Shown one piece after another: positions 1 through 9,814 of a DNA stretch of 64,000 nucleotides (position 1 is its first letter; the number at the start of each line of letters is the position of its first letter). A program made the position numbers and the translations under genes. Location of the stretch: positions 3,348,001 through 3,412,000 of the forward strand of contig NZ_CP013940.1 of the NCBI RefSeq assembly GCF_001277215.2, given 5' to 3'. The notes under the pieces are model-generated. The model had not been told where the DNA came from and ran no database searches. It worked only from the letters and a program-made list of their open reading frames with translations. The DNA comes from Cronobacter malonaticus LMG 23826. GTDB lineage: Bacteria > Pseudomonadota > Gammaproteobacteria > Enterobacterales > Enterobacteriaceae.

Positions 1-533
1 ATACGCTTCGGCACTTCTTTCAGTTCCAGTGCGTCGGTGGAATCCCATACGCGCGGATCTTCATGCGGAATAAACGGCAGCTGAATCGGACGGGAACCCG
101 CCGCGATGATCGCGTTGTCGAAGTTAATCACGGTTTTGCCGTTCTCGCCTTCCACTTCCAGGGTGTTCGCGCCGGTGAATTTACCCAGGCCGTTCACCAC
201 TTTCACTTTACGGCCTTTGGCCATACCAGACAGACCGCCGGTCAGCTGATTGATGACTTTTTCTTTCCAGGTGCGGATTTTATCGATGTCGGTTTTCGGC
301 TCGCCGAAAACGATGCCGTGCTCGGCAAGCGCTTTGGCTTCTTCGATAACTTTCGCTACGTGCAGCAGCGCTTTAGAAGGGATACAGCCTACGTTCAGGC
401 AAACACCGCCCAGGGTGCTGTAACGCTCGACGATTACGGTTTCCAGACCTAAGTCAGCGCAACGGAAGGCCGCAGAGTAACCTGCCGGGCCTGCCCCAAG
501 TACCACGACCTGAGTTTTGATTTCAGTACTCAT
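1..533 (-). CDS. lpd: Dihydrolipoyl dehydrogenase (E3), N-terminal part, cut by window edge
   Basis: This is the first 177 codons of the FAD enzyme that reoxidises dihydrolipoamide in the pyruvate and 2-oxoglutarate dehydrogenase complexes and in glycine cleavage. The N-terminus reads MSTEIKTQVVVLGAGPAGYS, with the FAD-binding GAGPAG loop followed by the redox disulfide motif GGVCLNVGCIPS. Two ATGs stand in tandem (536 and 533); the AGAGG ribosome site fits the second one better. The gene lies downstream of aceF on the same strand, separated by a terminator and its own leader, as in E. coli, where lpd is transcribed both from the pdhR promoter and alone. The rest of the roughly 474-residue protein lies left of the window. 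Confidence 0.97.
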   Translation of the reverse strand, partial: MSTEIKTQVVVLGAGPAGYSAAFRCADLGLETVIVERYSTLGGVCLNVGCIPSKALLHVAKVIEEAKALAEHGIVFGEPKTDIDKIRTWKEKVINQLTGGLSGMAKGRKVKVVNGLGKFTGANTLEVEGENGKTVINFDNAIIAAGSRPIQLPFIPHEDPRVWDSTDALELKEVPKR

Positions 534-615
534 CATGACCTCTTTGTAATTTTCCGGCGGGTCTGACGCTTAAGTTTTAACGCCCATCATCCACCGGGAC
601 GTTCTATCCGCTCGC

Positions 616-645
616 ATTTTACAAAACTGTTAACAATTTTGAAAC
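616..645 (-). promoter_or_regulatory. Candidate lpd promoter (extended -10)
   Basis: Read on the minus strand, TGTAAAAT (616-623) is an extended -10 element some 80 bases upstream of the lpd start. An AT-rich TTGTTAAC stretch lies before it, but no good -35 hexamer stands at the usual distance. Placement agrees with the separate lpd promoter known in E. coli. This is inference from motif and position. Confidence 0.45.
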
Positions 646-708
646 AACAAACGGCAGACGAATCTTTTTGGCACCTGATAATTTCGCACAGTCAGGCGGA
701 ATTACCAG

Positions 709-736
709 AAAAAAGCCGGCCGTCAGGCCGGCTTTT
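709..736 (-). terminator. Rho-independent terminator after aceF
   Basis: GCCGGCC and GGCCGGC (715-721 and 726-732) form a perfect 7-bp stem with a 4-base loop. On the minus strand it is followed by six U. It begins just after the aceF stop codon, so it can end the pdhR-aceE-aceF transcript before lpd. Confidence 0.85.
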
Positions 737-739
737 CGC

Positions 740-2638
740 TTACATCACCAGGCGGCGAATGTCCGACAGGGTGTTGTTGATGATGGTGATGAAACGCGCA
801 CCATCAGCACCGTCGATCACGCGGTGGTCGAAGGACAGGGAGATCGGCAGCATCAGGCGCGGCACGAACTCTTTACCATTCCACACCGGCTCCATCGCAG
901 ACTTGGAGACGCCGAGGATAGCCACTTCCGGCGCGTTCACGATCGGCGCGAAGTGGGTGGTGCCCAGGCCGCCGATGCTGGAGATGGTGAAGCAGCCGCC
1001 CTGCATTTCGCCAGCGGTCAGCTTGCCATCACGCGCTTTTTTGGAGATGGTCATCAGCTCGCGAGAAAGCTCAATGATGCCTTTCTTGTTCACATCTTTG
1101 AACACCGGTACAACCAGGCCGTTCGGGGTATCTACCGCCACGCCGATGTTGATGTATTTTTTCAGCGTCAGGCGCTGGCCATCTTCAGACAGCGAGCTGT
1201 TGAAGCGCGGCATCTGCTCAAGGGCAGCGGCAACGGCTTTCATGATGAAGACAACCGGGGTGATCTTCACATCCAGCTTACGCTTCTCAGCTTCGGCATT
1301 CTGCTGCTTACGGAACGCTTCCAGATCGGTGATATCAGTTTTGTCGAAGTGCGTAACGTGCGGGATCATCACCCAGTTACGGCTCAGGTTCGCGCCAGAG
1401 ATTTTCTGGATGCGGCCCAGTTCCACTTCTTCCACTTCACCAAACTTGCTGAAGTCCACTTTCGGCCACGGCAGCAGACCCGGCAGAGAACCACCGGTCG
1501 CGCCAGCGGCAGGAGCGGATTCTGCACGTTTAACAGCGTCTTTCACGTAAGCCTGAACGTCTTCGCGCAGGATGCGGCCTTTGCGACCGGTGCCTTTCAC
1601 TTTCGCCAGGTTCACGCCGAATTCGCGCGCCAGGCGGCGGATCAGCGGCGTCGCGTGGACGTAAGCGTCGTTTTCAGCAAACTCAGATTTGCCTTCGGCT
1701 TTCGCCGGAGCCGCAGCCGGTTTGTCAGCTTTCGCCGCCGGAGCCGGAGCTGCCGCTTCCTGTTTCGCAGCCGGAGCCGCCGCAGGCGCTGCGCCTTCCA
1801 CTTCGAAGACCATGATAAGAGAGCCGGTGGAGACTTTATCGCCCACGTTCACTTTCAGCTCTTTCACGGTACCTGCGAACGGTGCCGGCACTTCCATAGA
1901 AGCTTTGTCGCCTTCTACAGTGATCAGAGACTGTTCAGCGGTGACTTTGTCGCCCACTTTCACCAGCACTTCGGTCACTTCGACTTCATCGCCACCGATA
2001 TCCGGCACGTTGACGTCTTTCGCGCCAGCGGCTGCCGCCGGCGCAGATGCCGCCTGCTCGGTGACCTGCGGTTTGGCTTCAGCCGCAGGCGCAGCGCCCG
2101 CCACTTCGAAGACCATGATCAGAGAGCCGGTGGAGACTTTGTCGCCGGTGTTGATTTTGATCTCTTTCACGGTGCCCGCGAACGGTGCCGGCACTTCCAT
2201 AGAGGCTTTGTCGCCTTCTACGGTGATAAGAGACTGCTCGGCTTCAACTTTGTCGCCGACTTTCACCAGGATCTCGGTGACTTCGACTTCGTCGCCGCCG
2301 ATGTCCGGTACATTAACGTCTTTTGCTGCCGCGGCTGCAGGTGCTGCTGTCGGAGCGGCTTCTTTCTTCTCTTCAGCCTTCGCAGGTGCAGCGGCTGCTG
2401 CACCTTCGGCGGAATCGAAAATCATGATCAGTTTGCCGGTTTCGACTTTGTCGCCCACGGACACTTTGATCTCTTTGACCACGCCTGCCTGCGGAGACGG
2501 GACTTCCATAGAGGCTTTGTCGCCTTCTACGGTGATAAGCGACTGTTCAGCTTCAACCTTGTCGCCCACTTTGACCAGGATCTCGGTGACTTCAACTTCG
2601 TCCGCCCCGATGTCCGGTACATTGATTTCGATAGCCAT
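740..2638 (-). CDS. aceF: Dihydrolipoyl acetyltransferase (E2) of pyruvate dehydrogenase
   Basis: This is the structural core of the pyruvate dehydrogenase complex and transfers acetyl groups from lipoamide to CoA. The 632 residues hold three tandem lipoyl domains, each with the lipoylated lysine in [10 protein letters not shown] (K41, K144, K245), joined by long Ala/Pro linkers. A peripheral subunit-binding domain follows near 325-360 ([12 protein letters not shown]), then the catalytic domain ending in [13 protein letters not shown] with catalytic H605 and D609. E. coli AceF has 630 residues. The start sits 14 bases after aceE behind AGAGG, indicating one operon. The three lipoyl modules are nearly identical also in DNA. 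Confidence 0.98.
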   Translation of the reverse strand: MAIEINVPDIGADEVEVTEILVKVGDKVEAEQSLITVEGDKASMEVPSPQAGVVKEIKVSVGDKVETGKLIMIFDSAEGAAAAAPAKAEEKKEAAPTAAPAAAAAKDVNVPDIGGDEVEVTEILVKVGDKVEAEQSLITVEGDKASMEVPAPFAGTVKEIKINTGDKVSTGSLIMVFEVAGAAPAAEAKPQVTEQAASAPAAAAGAKDVNVPDIGGDEVEVTEVLVKVGDKVTAEQSLITVEGDKASMEVPAPFAGTVKELKVNVGDKVSTGSLIMVFEVEGAAPAAAPAAKQEAAAPAPAAKADKPAAAPAKAEGKSEFAENDAYVHATPLIRRLAREFGVNLAKVKGTGRKGRILREDVQAYVKDAVKRAESAPAAGATGGSLPGLLPWPKVDFSKFGEVEEVELGRIQKISGANLSRNWVMIPHVTHFDKTDITDLEAFRKQQNAEAEKRKLDVKITPVVFIMKAVAAALEQMPRFNSSLSEDGQRLTLKKYINIGVAVDTPNGLVVPVFKDVNKKGIIELSRELMTISKKARDGKLTAGEMQGGCFTISSIGGLGTTHFAPIVNAPEVAILGVSKSAMEPVWNGKEFVPRLMLPISLSFDHRVIDGADGARFITIINNTLSDIRRLVM

Positions 2639-2652
2639 TCTTTCTTTACCTC

Positions 2653-5316
2653 TTATGCCAGACGCGGGTTGACTTTCTCTGCATCGATATTGAATTTGGT
2701 GATAGCGTCAGCCACCACTTTCTTATCGATTTCACCACGTTTAGCCAGTTCGCCCAGCGCAGCGACAACCACGTAAGAAGCGTCAACTTCGAAGTGGTGG
2801 CGCAGGTTTTCGCGGCTGTCAGAGCGGCCAAAGCCGTCAGTGCCCAGTACGCGATAATCATCAGCCGGTACATAAGTACGAACCTGCTCGGCGAACAGTT
2901 TCATATAGTCGGTGGAAGCGACTGCCGGAGCGTCGTTCATCACCTGAGCGATGTACGGTACGCGCGGAGTTTCCAGCGGGTGCAGCATGTTCCAGCGCTC
3001 GCAGTCCTGGCCGTCGCGCGCCAGTTCGGTGAAGGAGGTCACGCTGTAGACATCGGAGCCTACGCCGTACTCTTTCGCCAGAATCTCTGCCGCTTCACGA
3101 ACGTGACGCAGGATAGAGCCGGAGCCCAGCAGCTGAACTTTACCTTTGCTACCTTCGAGGGTTTCGAGTTTGTAGATACCTTTACGGATACCTTCCTCGG
3201 CACCTTCCGGCATCGCCGGCATGTGGTAGTTTTCGTTCAGCGTGGTGATGTAGTAGTACACGTTTTCCTGCGCTTCGCCGTACATACGCTGCAGACCGTC
3301 ATGCATGATGACAGCGACTTCGTAAGCGTAAGCCGGATCGTAGGAGATACAGTTCGGGATAGTCAGCGACTGAATGTGGCTGTGGCCATCTTCGTGCTGC
3401 AGACCTTCGCCGTTAAGCGTGGTACGACCGGAAGTACCGCCGATCAGGAAGCCGCGCGCCTGCTGGTCACCTGCTGCCCAGCACAGGTCGCCGATACGCT
3501 GGAACCCGAACATGGAGTAGTAGATGTAGAACGGGATCATCGGCAGGTTGTTGGTGCTGTAAGAGGTCGCAGCGGCAAGCCAGGAAGAACCTGCGCCCAG
3601 CTCGTTGATCCCTTCCTGCAGAATCTGGCCTTTCTCGTCTTCTTTGTAGTACGCCACCTGCTCACGGTCCTGCGGGGTGTACTGCTGGCCGTTCGGGCTG
3701 TAGATACCGATCTGACGGAACAGACCTTCCATACCGAAGGTACGGGCTTCGTCCGCGATGATAGGAACCAGACGGTCTTTGATAGACGGGTTCTTCAGCA
3801 TCACGTTCAGGGCGCGTACGAAAGCGATGGTGGTGGAGATCTCTTTGCTCTGCTCATCCAGCAGGGAGCGGAAATCTTCCAGCGCCGGCAGCTCCAGCTT
3901 CTCGGTGAAGTTCGGCTGACGAGACGGCAGGTAGCCGTGCAGCGCCTGACGGCGTTCATGCAGGTACTTGTACTCTTCAGAGCCTTCCGGGAAGGTGATG
4001 TACGGCAGTTTTTCCAGGTCTTCGTCGGCCACCGGCACGCTGAAACGATCGCGGACGTAGCGAACGCCGTCCATGTTCATTTTCTTCACCTGGTGAGCGA
4101 TGTTCTTACCTTCGGCGGTGTCGCCCATGCCGTAACCTTTAATGGTGTGAGCAAGGATAACGGTCGCTTTGCCTTTGGTTTCTTTCGCTTTTTTGAATGC
4201 AGCGTAGATTTTCTTCGGATCGTGGCCGCCACGGTTCAGCGCCCAAATCTCATCGTCAGACCAGTCTGCAACCAGCGCTGCGGTCTCCGGGTATTTACCG
4301 AAGAAGTGCTCACGCACGTACGCGCCGTTTTTGGATTTGAAGGTCTGGTAGTCGCCGTCAACGGTTTCGTTCATCAGCTGAACCAGTTTGCCGCTGGTGT
4401 CTTTACGCAGCAGCTCGTCCCAACGGGAACCCCACATAACCTTGATAACGTTCCAGCCGGCGCCTTCGAAGATGCCTTCCAGTTCGTTGATGATTTTGCC
4501 GTTACCGGTGACCGGGCCGTCCAGACGCTGCAGGTTGCAGTTGATAACGAAGACTAGGTTGTCCAGTTTTTCGCGGGTCGCGATGGTGATGGCGCCTTTA
4601 GATTCCGGCTCATCCATCTCACCGTCGCCGAGGAACGCGTAAACGGTCTGTTCAGAGGTATCTTTCAGGCCGCGGTGTTCCAGATATTTCAGGAATTTCG
4701 CCTGGTAGATAGCGCCGATCGGGCCAAGGCCCATGGATACGGTCGGGAACTGCCAGAATTCCGGCATCAGTTTCGGGTGCGGGTAAGAGGACAGACCGTT
4801 GCCGTGAACTTCCTGACGGAAGTTATTCATCTGCTCTTCGGTCAGGCGGCCTTCAAGGAACGCACGCGCGTAAACGCCCGGAGAGATGTGGCCCTGGAAG
4901 TACACCAGGTCGCCGCCGTCTTTTTCGTTGCGCGCACGGAAGAAGTGGTTAAAGCACACTTCGTAGACGGTCGCGGAAGACTGGAAGGACGCCATGTGGC
5001 CGCCAAGCTCGAGGTCTTTTTTGGACGCACGCAGCACGGTCATAATGGCGTTCCAGCGGATAGCAGAACGAATACGGCGCTCCAGTTCCAGATTACCCGG
5101 GTATTCCGGCTCTTCTTCAACGGGGATGGTATTGATGTACTGACGGGCGGCACTGCCCGCCGCTACGTTCACGCCGCCTTTACGGGCTTCGGAAAGCAAC
5201 TGATCGATCAGATACTGAGCACGCTCAACACCTTCTTCACGGATTACCGATTCGATCGCCTGTAGCCAGTCGCGAGTTTCGATCGGATCCACGTCATTTT
5301 GTAAACGTTCTGACAT
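2653..5316 (-). CDS. aceE: Pyruvate dehydrogenase E1 component
   Basis: Thiamine-diphosphate enzyme that decarboxylates pyruvate and acetylates the lipoyl groups of AceF. The chosen start gives [17 protein letters not shown] and 887 residues, the length of the E. coli homodimeric E1; a longer frame begins 18 bases upstream but has no ribosome site, while AAGGAA stands properly before 5316. The ThDP motif begins at [10 protein letters not shown] near residue 230. It is the second gene of pdhR-aceE-aceF, with 254 bases between pdhR and aceE. Nothing looks broken. Confidence 0.98.
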   Translation of the reverse strand: MSERLQNDVDPIETRDWLQAIESVIREEGVERAQYLIDQLLSEARKGGVNVAAGSAARQYINTIPVEEEPEYPGNLELERRIRSAIRWNAIMTVLRASKKDLELGGHMASFQSSATVYEVCFNHFFRARNEKDGGDLVYFQGHISPGVYARAFLEGRLTEEQMNNFRQEVHGNGLSSYPHPKLMPEFWQFPTVSMGLGPIGAIYQAKFLKYLEHRGLKDTSEQTVYAFLGDGEMDEPESKGAITIATREKLDNLVFVINCNLQRLDGPVTGNGKIINELEGIFEGAGWNVIKVMWGSRWDELLRKDTSGKLVQLMNETVDGDYQTFKSKNGAYVREHFFGKYPETAALVADWSDDEIWALNRGGHDPKKIYAAFKKAKETKGKATVILAHTIKGYGMGDTAEGKNIAHQVKKMNMDGVRYVRDRFSVPVADEDLEKLPYITFPEGSEEYKYLHERRQALHGYLPSRQPNFTEKLELPALEDFRSLLDEQSKEISTTIAFVRALNVMLKNPSIKDRLVPIIADEARTFGMEGLFRQIGIYSPNGQQYTPQDREQVAYYKEDEKGQILQEGINELGAGSSWLAAATSYSTNNLPMIPFYIYYSMFGFQRIGDLCWAAGDQQARGFLIGGTSGRTTLNGEGLQHEDGHSHIQSLTIPNCISYDPAYAYEVAVIMHDGLQRMYGEAQENVYYYITTLNENYHMPAMPEGAEEGIRKGIYKLETLEGSKGKVQLLGSGSILRHVREAAEILAKEYGVGSDVYSVTSFTELARDGQDCERWNMLHPLETPRVPYIAQVMNDAPAVASTDYMKLFAEQVRTYVPADDYRVLGTDGFGRSDSRENLRHHFEVDASYVVVAALGELAKRGEIDKKVVADAITKFNIDAEKVNPRLA

Positions 5317-5570
5317 GGGGGTATTCCTTATCATCTATCTAATACGTTGATTTATCTGGAACCTGTCCCATTGCACTCTGTGCTCTTACAGCGTCCGGCT
5401 GCGTCTGTAGCGGCTGTGCGCCCCCTTTCTTTTAAGGGCTTCATCTTGCCGCCGCGATGCAACCTGAACTACGGGCACTTAACAAAGCGCAATAAGACAG
5501 GTTCTGGGTTTAGTTGCCGCGCTTCAATGGCGCTTTTGGTACAAATCTTCCGACAAAAGCCGGAAAAACA

Positions 5571-6335
5571 TTAATTCTTACGTTGCTCCAGACGACGCAG
5601 CGAGCGGTCACGACGGCTCTGCTCACGGCTGCGGTCCAGCAAAATTTCTTCAATGAACGCCAGGTGACGATGCGAGGCTTCCCGCGCCTGCTCCGGCTCC
5701 CGCGCCATAATCGCCTCGTAAATCCGGGTGCGATGGCCGCTCACCAGCGGCAGCATTTCACGTCGCGCGTAGAGCAATTCGAAGTTCTGACGGACGTTTT
5801 GCGCCAGCATCGGCTCCATGCAGCGTAGCAGATGAAGCAGCACGACATTATGCGCGGCTTCCGTGACCGCTATCTGATACTGCACCACCGCGTTTGATTC
5901 TGCGTCCAGATCGCCGGACTCCTGAGCGCGCTCAATGGCCTGATGACATTCGCTCATCCGGGCTCTGTCTTCGTCGGTGCTGCGCAGCGCCGCGTAATAG
6001 GCGGCGATACCTTCCAGCGCGTGACGCGTCTCAAGAAGATCAAACTGGGATTCGGGGTGGTCAGAGAGGAGTTCTACCAGCGGGTCGCTGAAGCTTTGCC
6101 AGAGCGTACTCTGAACAAAAGTACCGCCGCCCTGGCGACGAAGCAGCAGGCCCTTCGCTTCGAGACGCTGAATCGCCTCTCGCAGGGAGGGTCGGGAAAC
6201 GTCGAACTGTTTAGCCAGCTCGCGCTCAGGAGGCAGTTTTTCGCCGGGACGCAGCGTCCCTTCGAGGATCAAAAACTCCAGTTGCTGCTCAATCACATCG
6301 GAAAGTTTTGGTTGGCGGATTTTGCTGTAGGCCAT
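5571..6335 (-). CDS. pdhR: Pyruvate-sensing transcriptional repressor PdhR
   Basis: GntR-family (FadR subfamily) regulator that represses its own operon and other respiratory genes until pyruvate releases it. The start [20 protein letters not shown] gives 254 residues, as in E. coli; an upstream in-frame ATG at 6368 would run into the operator. The N-terminal winged helix ([20 protein letters not shown], residues about 40-60) is followed by an all-helical FCD effector domain with ligand-site residues in [11 protein letters not shown] and [10 protein letters not shown]. First gene of the pdh operon, divergent from aroP. Confidence 0.97.
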   Translation of the reverse strand: MAYSKIRQPKLSDVIEQQLEFLILEGTLRPGEKLPPERELAKQFDVSRPSLREAIQRLEAKGLLLRRQGGGTFVQSTLWQSFSDPLVELLSDHPESQFDLLETRHALEGIAAYYAALRSTDEDRARMSECHQAIERAQESGDLDAESNAVVQYQIAVTEAAHNVVLLHLLRCMEPMLAQNVRQNFELLYARREMLPLVSGHRTRIYEAIMAREPEQAREASHRHLAFIEEILLDRSREQSRRDRSLRRLEQRKN

Positions 6336-6366
6336 TATTCCCTGTCTCTGCCATTCGCCCGGAGTC

Positions 6367-6409
6367 AATTGGTATGACCAATTTAACGTTCGTGTTGGTA
6401 AAGTAACAA
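6367..6409 (-). promoter_or_regulatory. pdhR promoter with PdhR operator
   Basis: A perfect palindrome AATTGGTATGACCAATT (6367-6383) matches the known PdhR box. It overlaps a minus-strand -10 element TTAAAT (6381-6386), which stands 17 bases from a -35 element TTGTTA (6404-6409). The overlap implies autorepression by blocking RNA polymerase. The box is seen directly; binding is inferred from the family. Confidence 0.88.
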
Positions 6410-6874
6410 AGTATTCACCTTCTGTCCATCCTGGTTTTGATTGAAATCAGGAAAGCCCGCATATTTTAACAATGATAAAGAAATAACGTTTCAGAAATGT
6501 AACTCCGCACAAATGAACCCGTTACCTCAAAAGCAGTAGATTTAACTCAAATGAAACGTAAAGGCGTGCAACCTGAACCGATTCATTAGTTTAAAATATG
6601 AATATCTATTCAATATTTGCGTTTAAGATGAATAAGCGCGTCCGTCCGTGAAATAACCGCAGCGATTTACAAATGGTTTCTTTTTATTCACTCCGCGAGC
6701 GCCCCCTGAGAAAGCAGGTGCATTTGGCAGCGCTTATCACTATTCTTGGCGCTGCGGTAGTCGTTATTAGAAATTTCATCCTTATTGGCTGTAAAGAAAA
6801 GACTACACACAGCGACATAACAACATTACAGCAGCGCCACGCTGCGGATTAAAAATAACCATAAACGAGGTTTT
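6410..6874. promoter_or_regulatory. pdhR-aroP divergent intergenic region with a possible TyrR box
   Basis: About 465 AT-rich bases without a convincing gene, carrying the leader and promoter of aroP. TGTAAA-N6-ACTACA (6790-6807) matches one half of the TyrR consensus TGTAAA-N6-TTTACA fully and the other in four of six bases; E. coli aroP is TyrR-repressed. A second half-like TTTACA lies near 6667. This is suggestive only. Confidence 0.4.
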
Positions 6875-8248
6875 ATGATGGAAGGTCAACAGCACGGCGA
6901 CACGCTGAAGCGCGGCCTCAAAAACCGCCATATTCAGCTTATCGCGCTGGGTGGTGCTATTGGTACGGGCCTGTTTCTGGGCAGCGCCTCCGTAATCCAG
7001 TCCGCAGGGCCGGGGATTATTCTCGGTTACGCCATCGCGGGGTTTATTGCCTTTCTGATCATGCGCCAGCTTGGCGAAATGGTCGTGGAAGAACCGGTGG
7101 CAGGCTCTTTTAGCCATTTTGCCTATAAATACTGGGGCGGTTTCGCAGGCTTCGCGTCCGGCTGGAACTACTGGGTGCTGTATGTGCTGGTGGCGATGGC
7201 GGAGCTGACCGCGGTCGGTAAATACATCCAGTTCTGGTGGCCCGAGATTCCTACCTGGGCCTCTGCCGCCGTCTTCTTTGTGGTTATCAACGCCATCAAC
7301 CTGACCAACGTAAAAGTCTTCGGCGAGATGGAGTTCTGGTTCGCCATTATTAAAGTTATCGCGGTCGTCGCGATGATCCTGTTCGGCGCCTGGCTGCTCT
7401 TTAGCGGCACCGCAGGCCCGCAGGCCACGGTGAGCAACCTGTGGGAGCATGGCGGCTTCCTGCCGCATGGCGTCTCAGGGCTGGTCATGATGATGGCGAT
7501 TATCATGTTCTCGTTCGGCGGTCTGGAGCTGGTCGGCATTACGGCGGCGGAAGCCGACGAGCCGGAAAAAAGCATTCCGAAAGCCACCAACCAGGTTATC
7601 TACCGCATTCTGATTTTCTATGTGGGTTCGCTGGCAGTACTGCTTTCACTGCTGCCGTGGACGCGTATCACGGCCGATACCAGTCCGTTTGTCCTGATTT
7701 TCCATGAGCTGGGCGACTCTCTCGTGGCAAACGCGCTCAACATCGTGGTGCTGACTGCCGCGCTCTCCGTTTATAACAGCTGCGTTTACTGCAACAGCCG
7801 TATGCTGTTCGGTCTCGCCAGACAAGGCAACGCCCCGAAAGCGCTGCAGAAAGTCGATAAACGCGGCGTGCCGGTCAACACCATTCTGGTCTCCGCCGCC
7901 TTTACCGCGCTGTGCGTGCTGATTAACTACCTGGCACCGCAGGAAGCCTTTGGCCTGCTGATGGCGCTGGTGGTCTCCGCGCTGGTGATTAACTGGGCGA
8001 TGATTAGCCTTGCCCATATGCGTTTTCGCCGCGCCAAACAGCAGCAGGGTGTGACGCCGCGCTTCCCGGCGCTTTTCTACCCGCTCGGCAACTGGCTGTG
8101 CCTGCTCTTTATGGCTGCGGTGCTGGTCATTATGCTGATGACGCCGGGTATGGCGATCTCCGTGTGGCTGATCCCGGTATGGTTGCTTATCCTGGCAATT
8201 GGTTATTTCGTCAAAGAGAAAAAAGCGAAAGCGGCGCACGCCCGCTAA
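6875..8248 (+). CDS. aroP: Aromatic amino acid:proton symporter AroP
   Basis: Inner-membrane permease for phenylalanine, tyrosine and tryptophan, of the amino acid-polyamine-organocation superfamily. The 457 residues start MMEGQQHGDTLKRGLKNRHI and carry the family signature IALGGAIGTGLFLGSA in the first membrane helix; about twelve hydrophobic segments follow. The sequence is nearly collinear with E. coli AroP. In E. coli aroP is followed directly by ampE; here two sugar genes intervene. The ribosome site AACGAGG lies just before the double ATG. Confidence 0.96.
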   Translation: MMEGQQHGDTLKRGLKNRHIQLIALGGAIGTGLFLGSASVIQSAGPGIILGYAIAGFIAFLIMRQLGEMVVEEPVAGSFSHFAYKYWGGFAGFASGWNYWVLYVLVAMAELTAVGKYIQFWWPEIPTWASAAVFFVVINAINLTNVKVFGEMEFWFAIIKVIAVVAMILFGAWLLFSGTAGPQATVSNLWEHGGFLPHGVSGLVMMMAIIMFSFGGLELVGITAAEADEPEKSIPKATNQVIYRILIFYVGSLAVLLSLLPWTRITADTSPFVLIFHELGDSLVANALNIVVLTAALSVYNSCVYCNSRMLFGLARQGNAPKALQKVDKRGVPVNTILVSAAFTALCVLINYLAPQEAFGLLMALVVSALVINWAMISLAHMRFRRAKQQQGVTPRFPALFYPLGNWLCLLFMAAVLVIMLMTPGMAISVWLIPVWLLILAIGYFVKEKKAKAAHAR

Positions 8249-8255
8249 GCTATCA

Positions 8256-8281
8256 AACCCTCACCCGGCCGGGTGAGGGTT
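8256..8281 (+). terminator. Hairpin after aroP
   Basis: A perfect palindrome with arms AACCCTCACCCG and CGGGTGAGGGTT begins eight bases after the aroP stop. The T-run is short (TTGTTACC), so termination strength is uncertain. Confidence 0.7.
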
Positions 8282-8363
8282 GTTACCTTCCTCACAAATT
8301 CCTTCGCACAACACGATTATCCATCTCTGCGACTTATTACTGCTGCGCAGTTTTGCTTAGGCC

Positions 8364-8389
8364 GAATGATACTTCCGTCCATATCATTC
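8364..8389. repeat. Inverted repeat before the arabinoside cassette
   Basis: GAATGATA (8364-8371) and TATCATTC (8382-8389) are perfect arms around a 10-base spacer, ending four bases before the ribosome site of the transporter gene. It may be an operator or an RNA hairpin acting on translation. The regulator is unknown and none is encoded next to it. Confidence 0.5.
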
Positions 8390-8404
8390 ACCGGAGATGT
8401 GTCG

Positions 8405-9805
8405 ATGGAAAACAGCAGACTCTCTGTCAAAGAAAAAATCGGCTACGGAATGGGTGACGCCGGCTGCAATATTATCTTTGGCGCCATCATGTTGTTTGTT
8501 AATTACTTCTATACCGATATTTTTGGCCTGGCCCCGGCGCTGGTTGGCGTATTGCTTCTGTCGATTCGCGTGATTGACGCAGTGACCGACCCGATTATGG
8601 GTGCCATCGCCGACCGCACCCGCAGCCGCTTCGGGCGTTTTCGTCCATGGCTGCTGTGGATAGCGTTCCCCTACGCGTTATTCAGCGTGCTGATGTTTAC
8701 CACGCCGGACTGGAGCTACAGCAGCAAAGTTGTCTATGCCTTTGTGACCTACTTCCTGCTTTCCATTACCTACACCGCCATCAACATTCCCTACTGTTCG
8801 CTTGGCAGCGTGATAACCAATGACCCGAAAGAGCGCGTCGCCTGTCAGTCTTATCGCTTTGTGATGGTGGGTATCGCCACGCTGCTGCTCTCCCTGACGC
8901 TGCTGCCGATGGTGGATTACTTTGGCGGCGGGGACAAAGCCAAAGGTTATCAAATCGCCATGACCATTCTGGCGTTGATCGGCATGTGCATGTTCCTGTT
9001 TAGTTTCGCTACGGTTCGCGAGCGCATCCGCCCGGCGGTGCCGACCAATGACGACTTAAAAGCCGATCTGAAAGATGTCTGGAAAAACGACCAGTGGGTA
9101 CGCATTCTGCTGCTGACCATCTGCAACGTCTGCCCGGGCTTTATCCGCATGGCGGCGACCATGTATTACGTCACCTGGGTTATGCAGCAGAGCACCAGTT
9201 TCGCCACGATGTTTATCAGCCTCGGCGTGATCGGCATGATGATTGGCAGCACGCTTGCCAAAGTGCTGACCGACCGCTGGTGTAAGCTGAAAGTTTTCTT
9301 CTGGACCAACATCGTGCTGGCGATTTTCTCCAGCGGTTTCTACTTCCTGAATCCGCACGCCACCGTACTGATTGTGGTGATGTATTTCCTGCTGAACGTG
9401 CTGCATCAGATCCCATCGCCGCTGCACTGGTCGCTGATGGCGGACGTGGATGATTATGGCGAATGGAAAACCGGCAAGCGTATTACCGGCATTAGCTTCT
9501 CCGGCAACCTCTTTTTCCTGAAACTAGGGCTGGCGATTGCCGGCGCGCTGGTGGGCTTTCTGCTCTCCTGGTATGGCTACGACGCGGGAGCCAAAGCCCA
9601 GAGCGCCACGGCACTTAACGGCATCGTCATGCTCTTTACCGTAATCCCGGGCGTCGGGTATCTGATTACCGCGGGCGTTGTGCGCCTGCTGAAAGTGGAT
9701 CGTGAACTGATGGCGCGTATTCAGAGCGACCTCGAAAAACGCCGCGAAAACTACCGCGAGCTTTCTGAATACCCGCAGACCAAACCTGTGGAAGTTAAAC
9801 CTTAA
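8405..9805 (+). CDS. GPH-family glycoside:cation symporter
   Basis: A 466-residue membrane carrier of the glycoside-pentoside-hexuronide family (MelB/XynT/YagG type). The start MENSRLSVKEKIGYGMGD follows GGAG at a good distance; the frame is open further upstream but lacks a ribosome site. Signature regions are DPIMGAIADRTRSRFGRFRP (N-terminal half, cation and sugar site) and LMADVDDYGEWKTGKR in the second half. About twelve membrane helices are visible. It precedes a GH43 glycosidase by nine bases, so it probably imports the short arabinoside or xyloside which that enzyme cleaves. The exact substrate cannot be read from the sequence. Confidence 0.87.
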   Translation: MENSRLSVKEKIGYGMGDAGCNIIFGAIMLFVNYFYTDIFGLAPALVGVLLLSIRVIDAVTDPIMGAIADRTRSRFGRFRPWLLWIAFPYALFSVLMFTTPDWSYSSKVVYAFVTYFLLSITYTAINIPYCSLGSVITNDPKERVACQSYRFVMVGIATLLLSLTLLPMVDYFGGGDKAKGYQIAMTILALIGMCMFLFSFATVRERIRPAVPTNDDLKADLKDVWKNDQWVRILLLTICNVCPGFIRMAATMYYVTWVMQQSTSFATMFISLGVIGMMIGSTLAKVLTDRWCKLKVFFWTNIVLAIFSSGFYFLNPHATVLIVVMYFLLNVLHQIPSPLHWSLMADVDDYGEWKTGKRITGISFSGNLFFLKLGLAIAGALVGFLLSWYGYDAGAKAQSATALNGIVMLFTVIPGVGYLITAGVVRLLKVDRELMARIQSDLEKRRENYRELSEYPQTKPVEVKP

Positions 9806-9814
9806 GGAGCGATG

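Noticed and set aside
668..2776. Long plus-strand reading frame of about 700 codons
   Set aside because: It is the mirror of aceF; composition is low-complexity (Arg/Phe/His-rich) and reflects codon bias of the true gene on the other strand.
2794..4557. Plus-strand frame of 587 codons
   Set aside because: Antisense shadow of aceE, with no ribosome site or recognisable domain.
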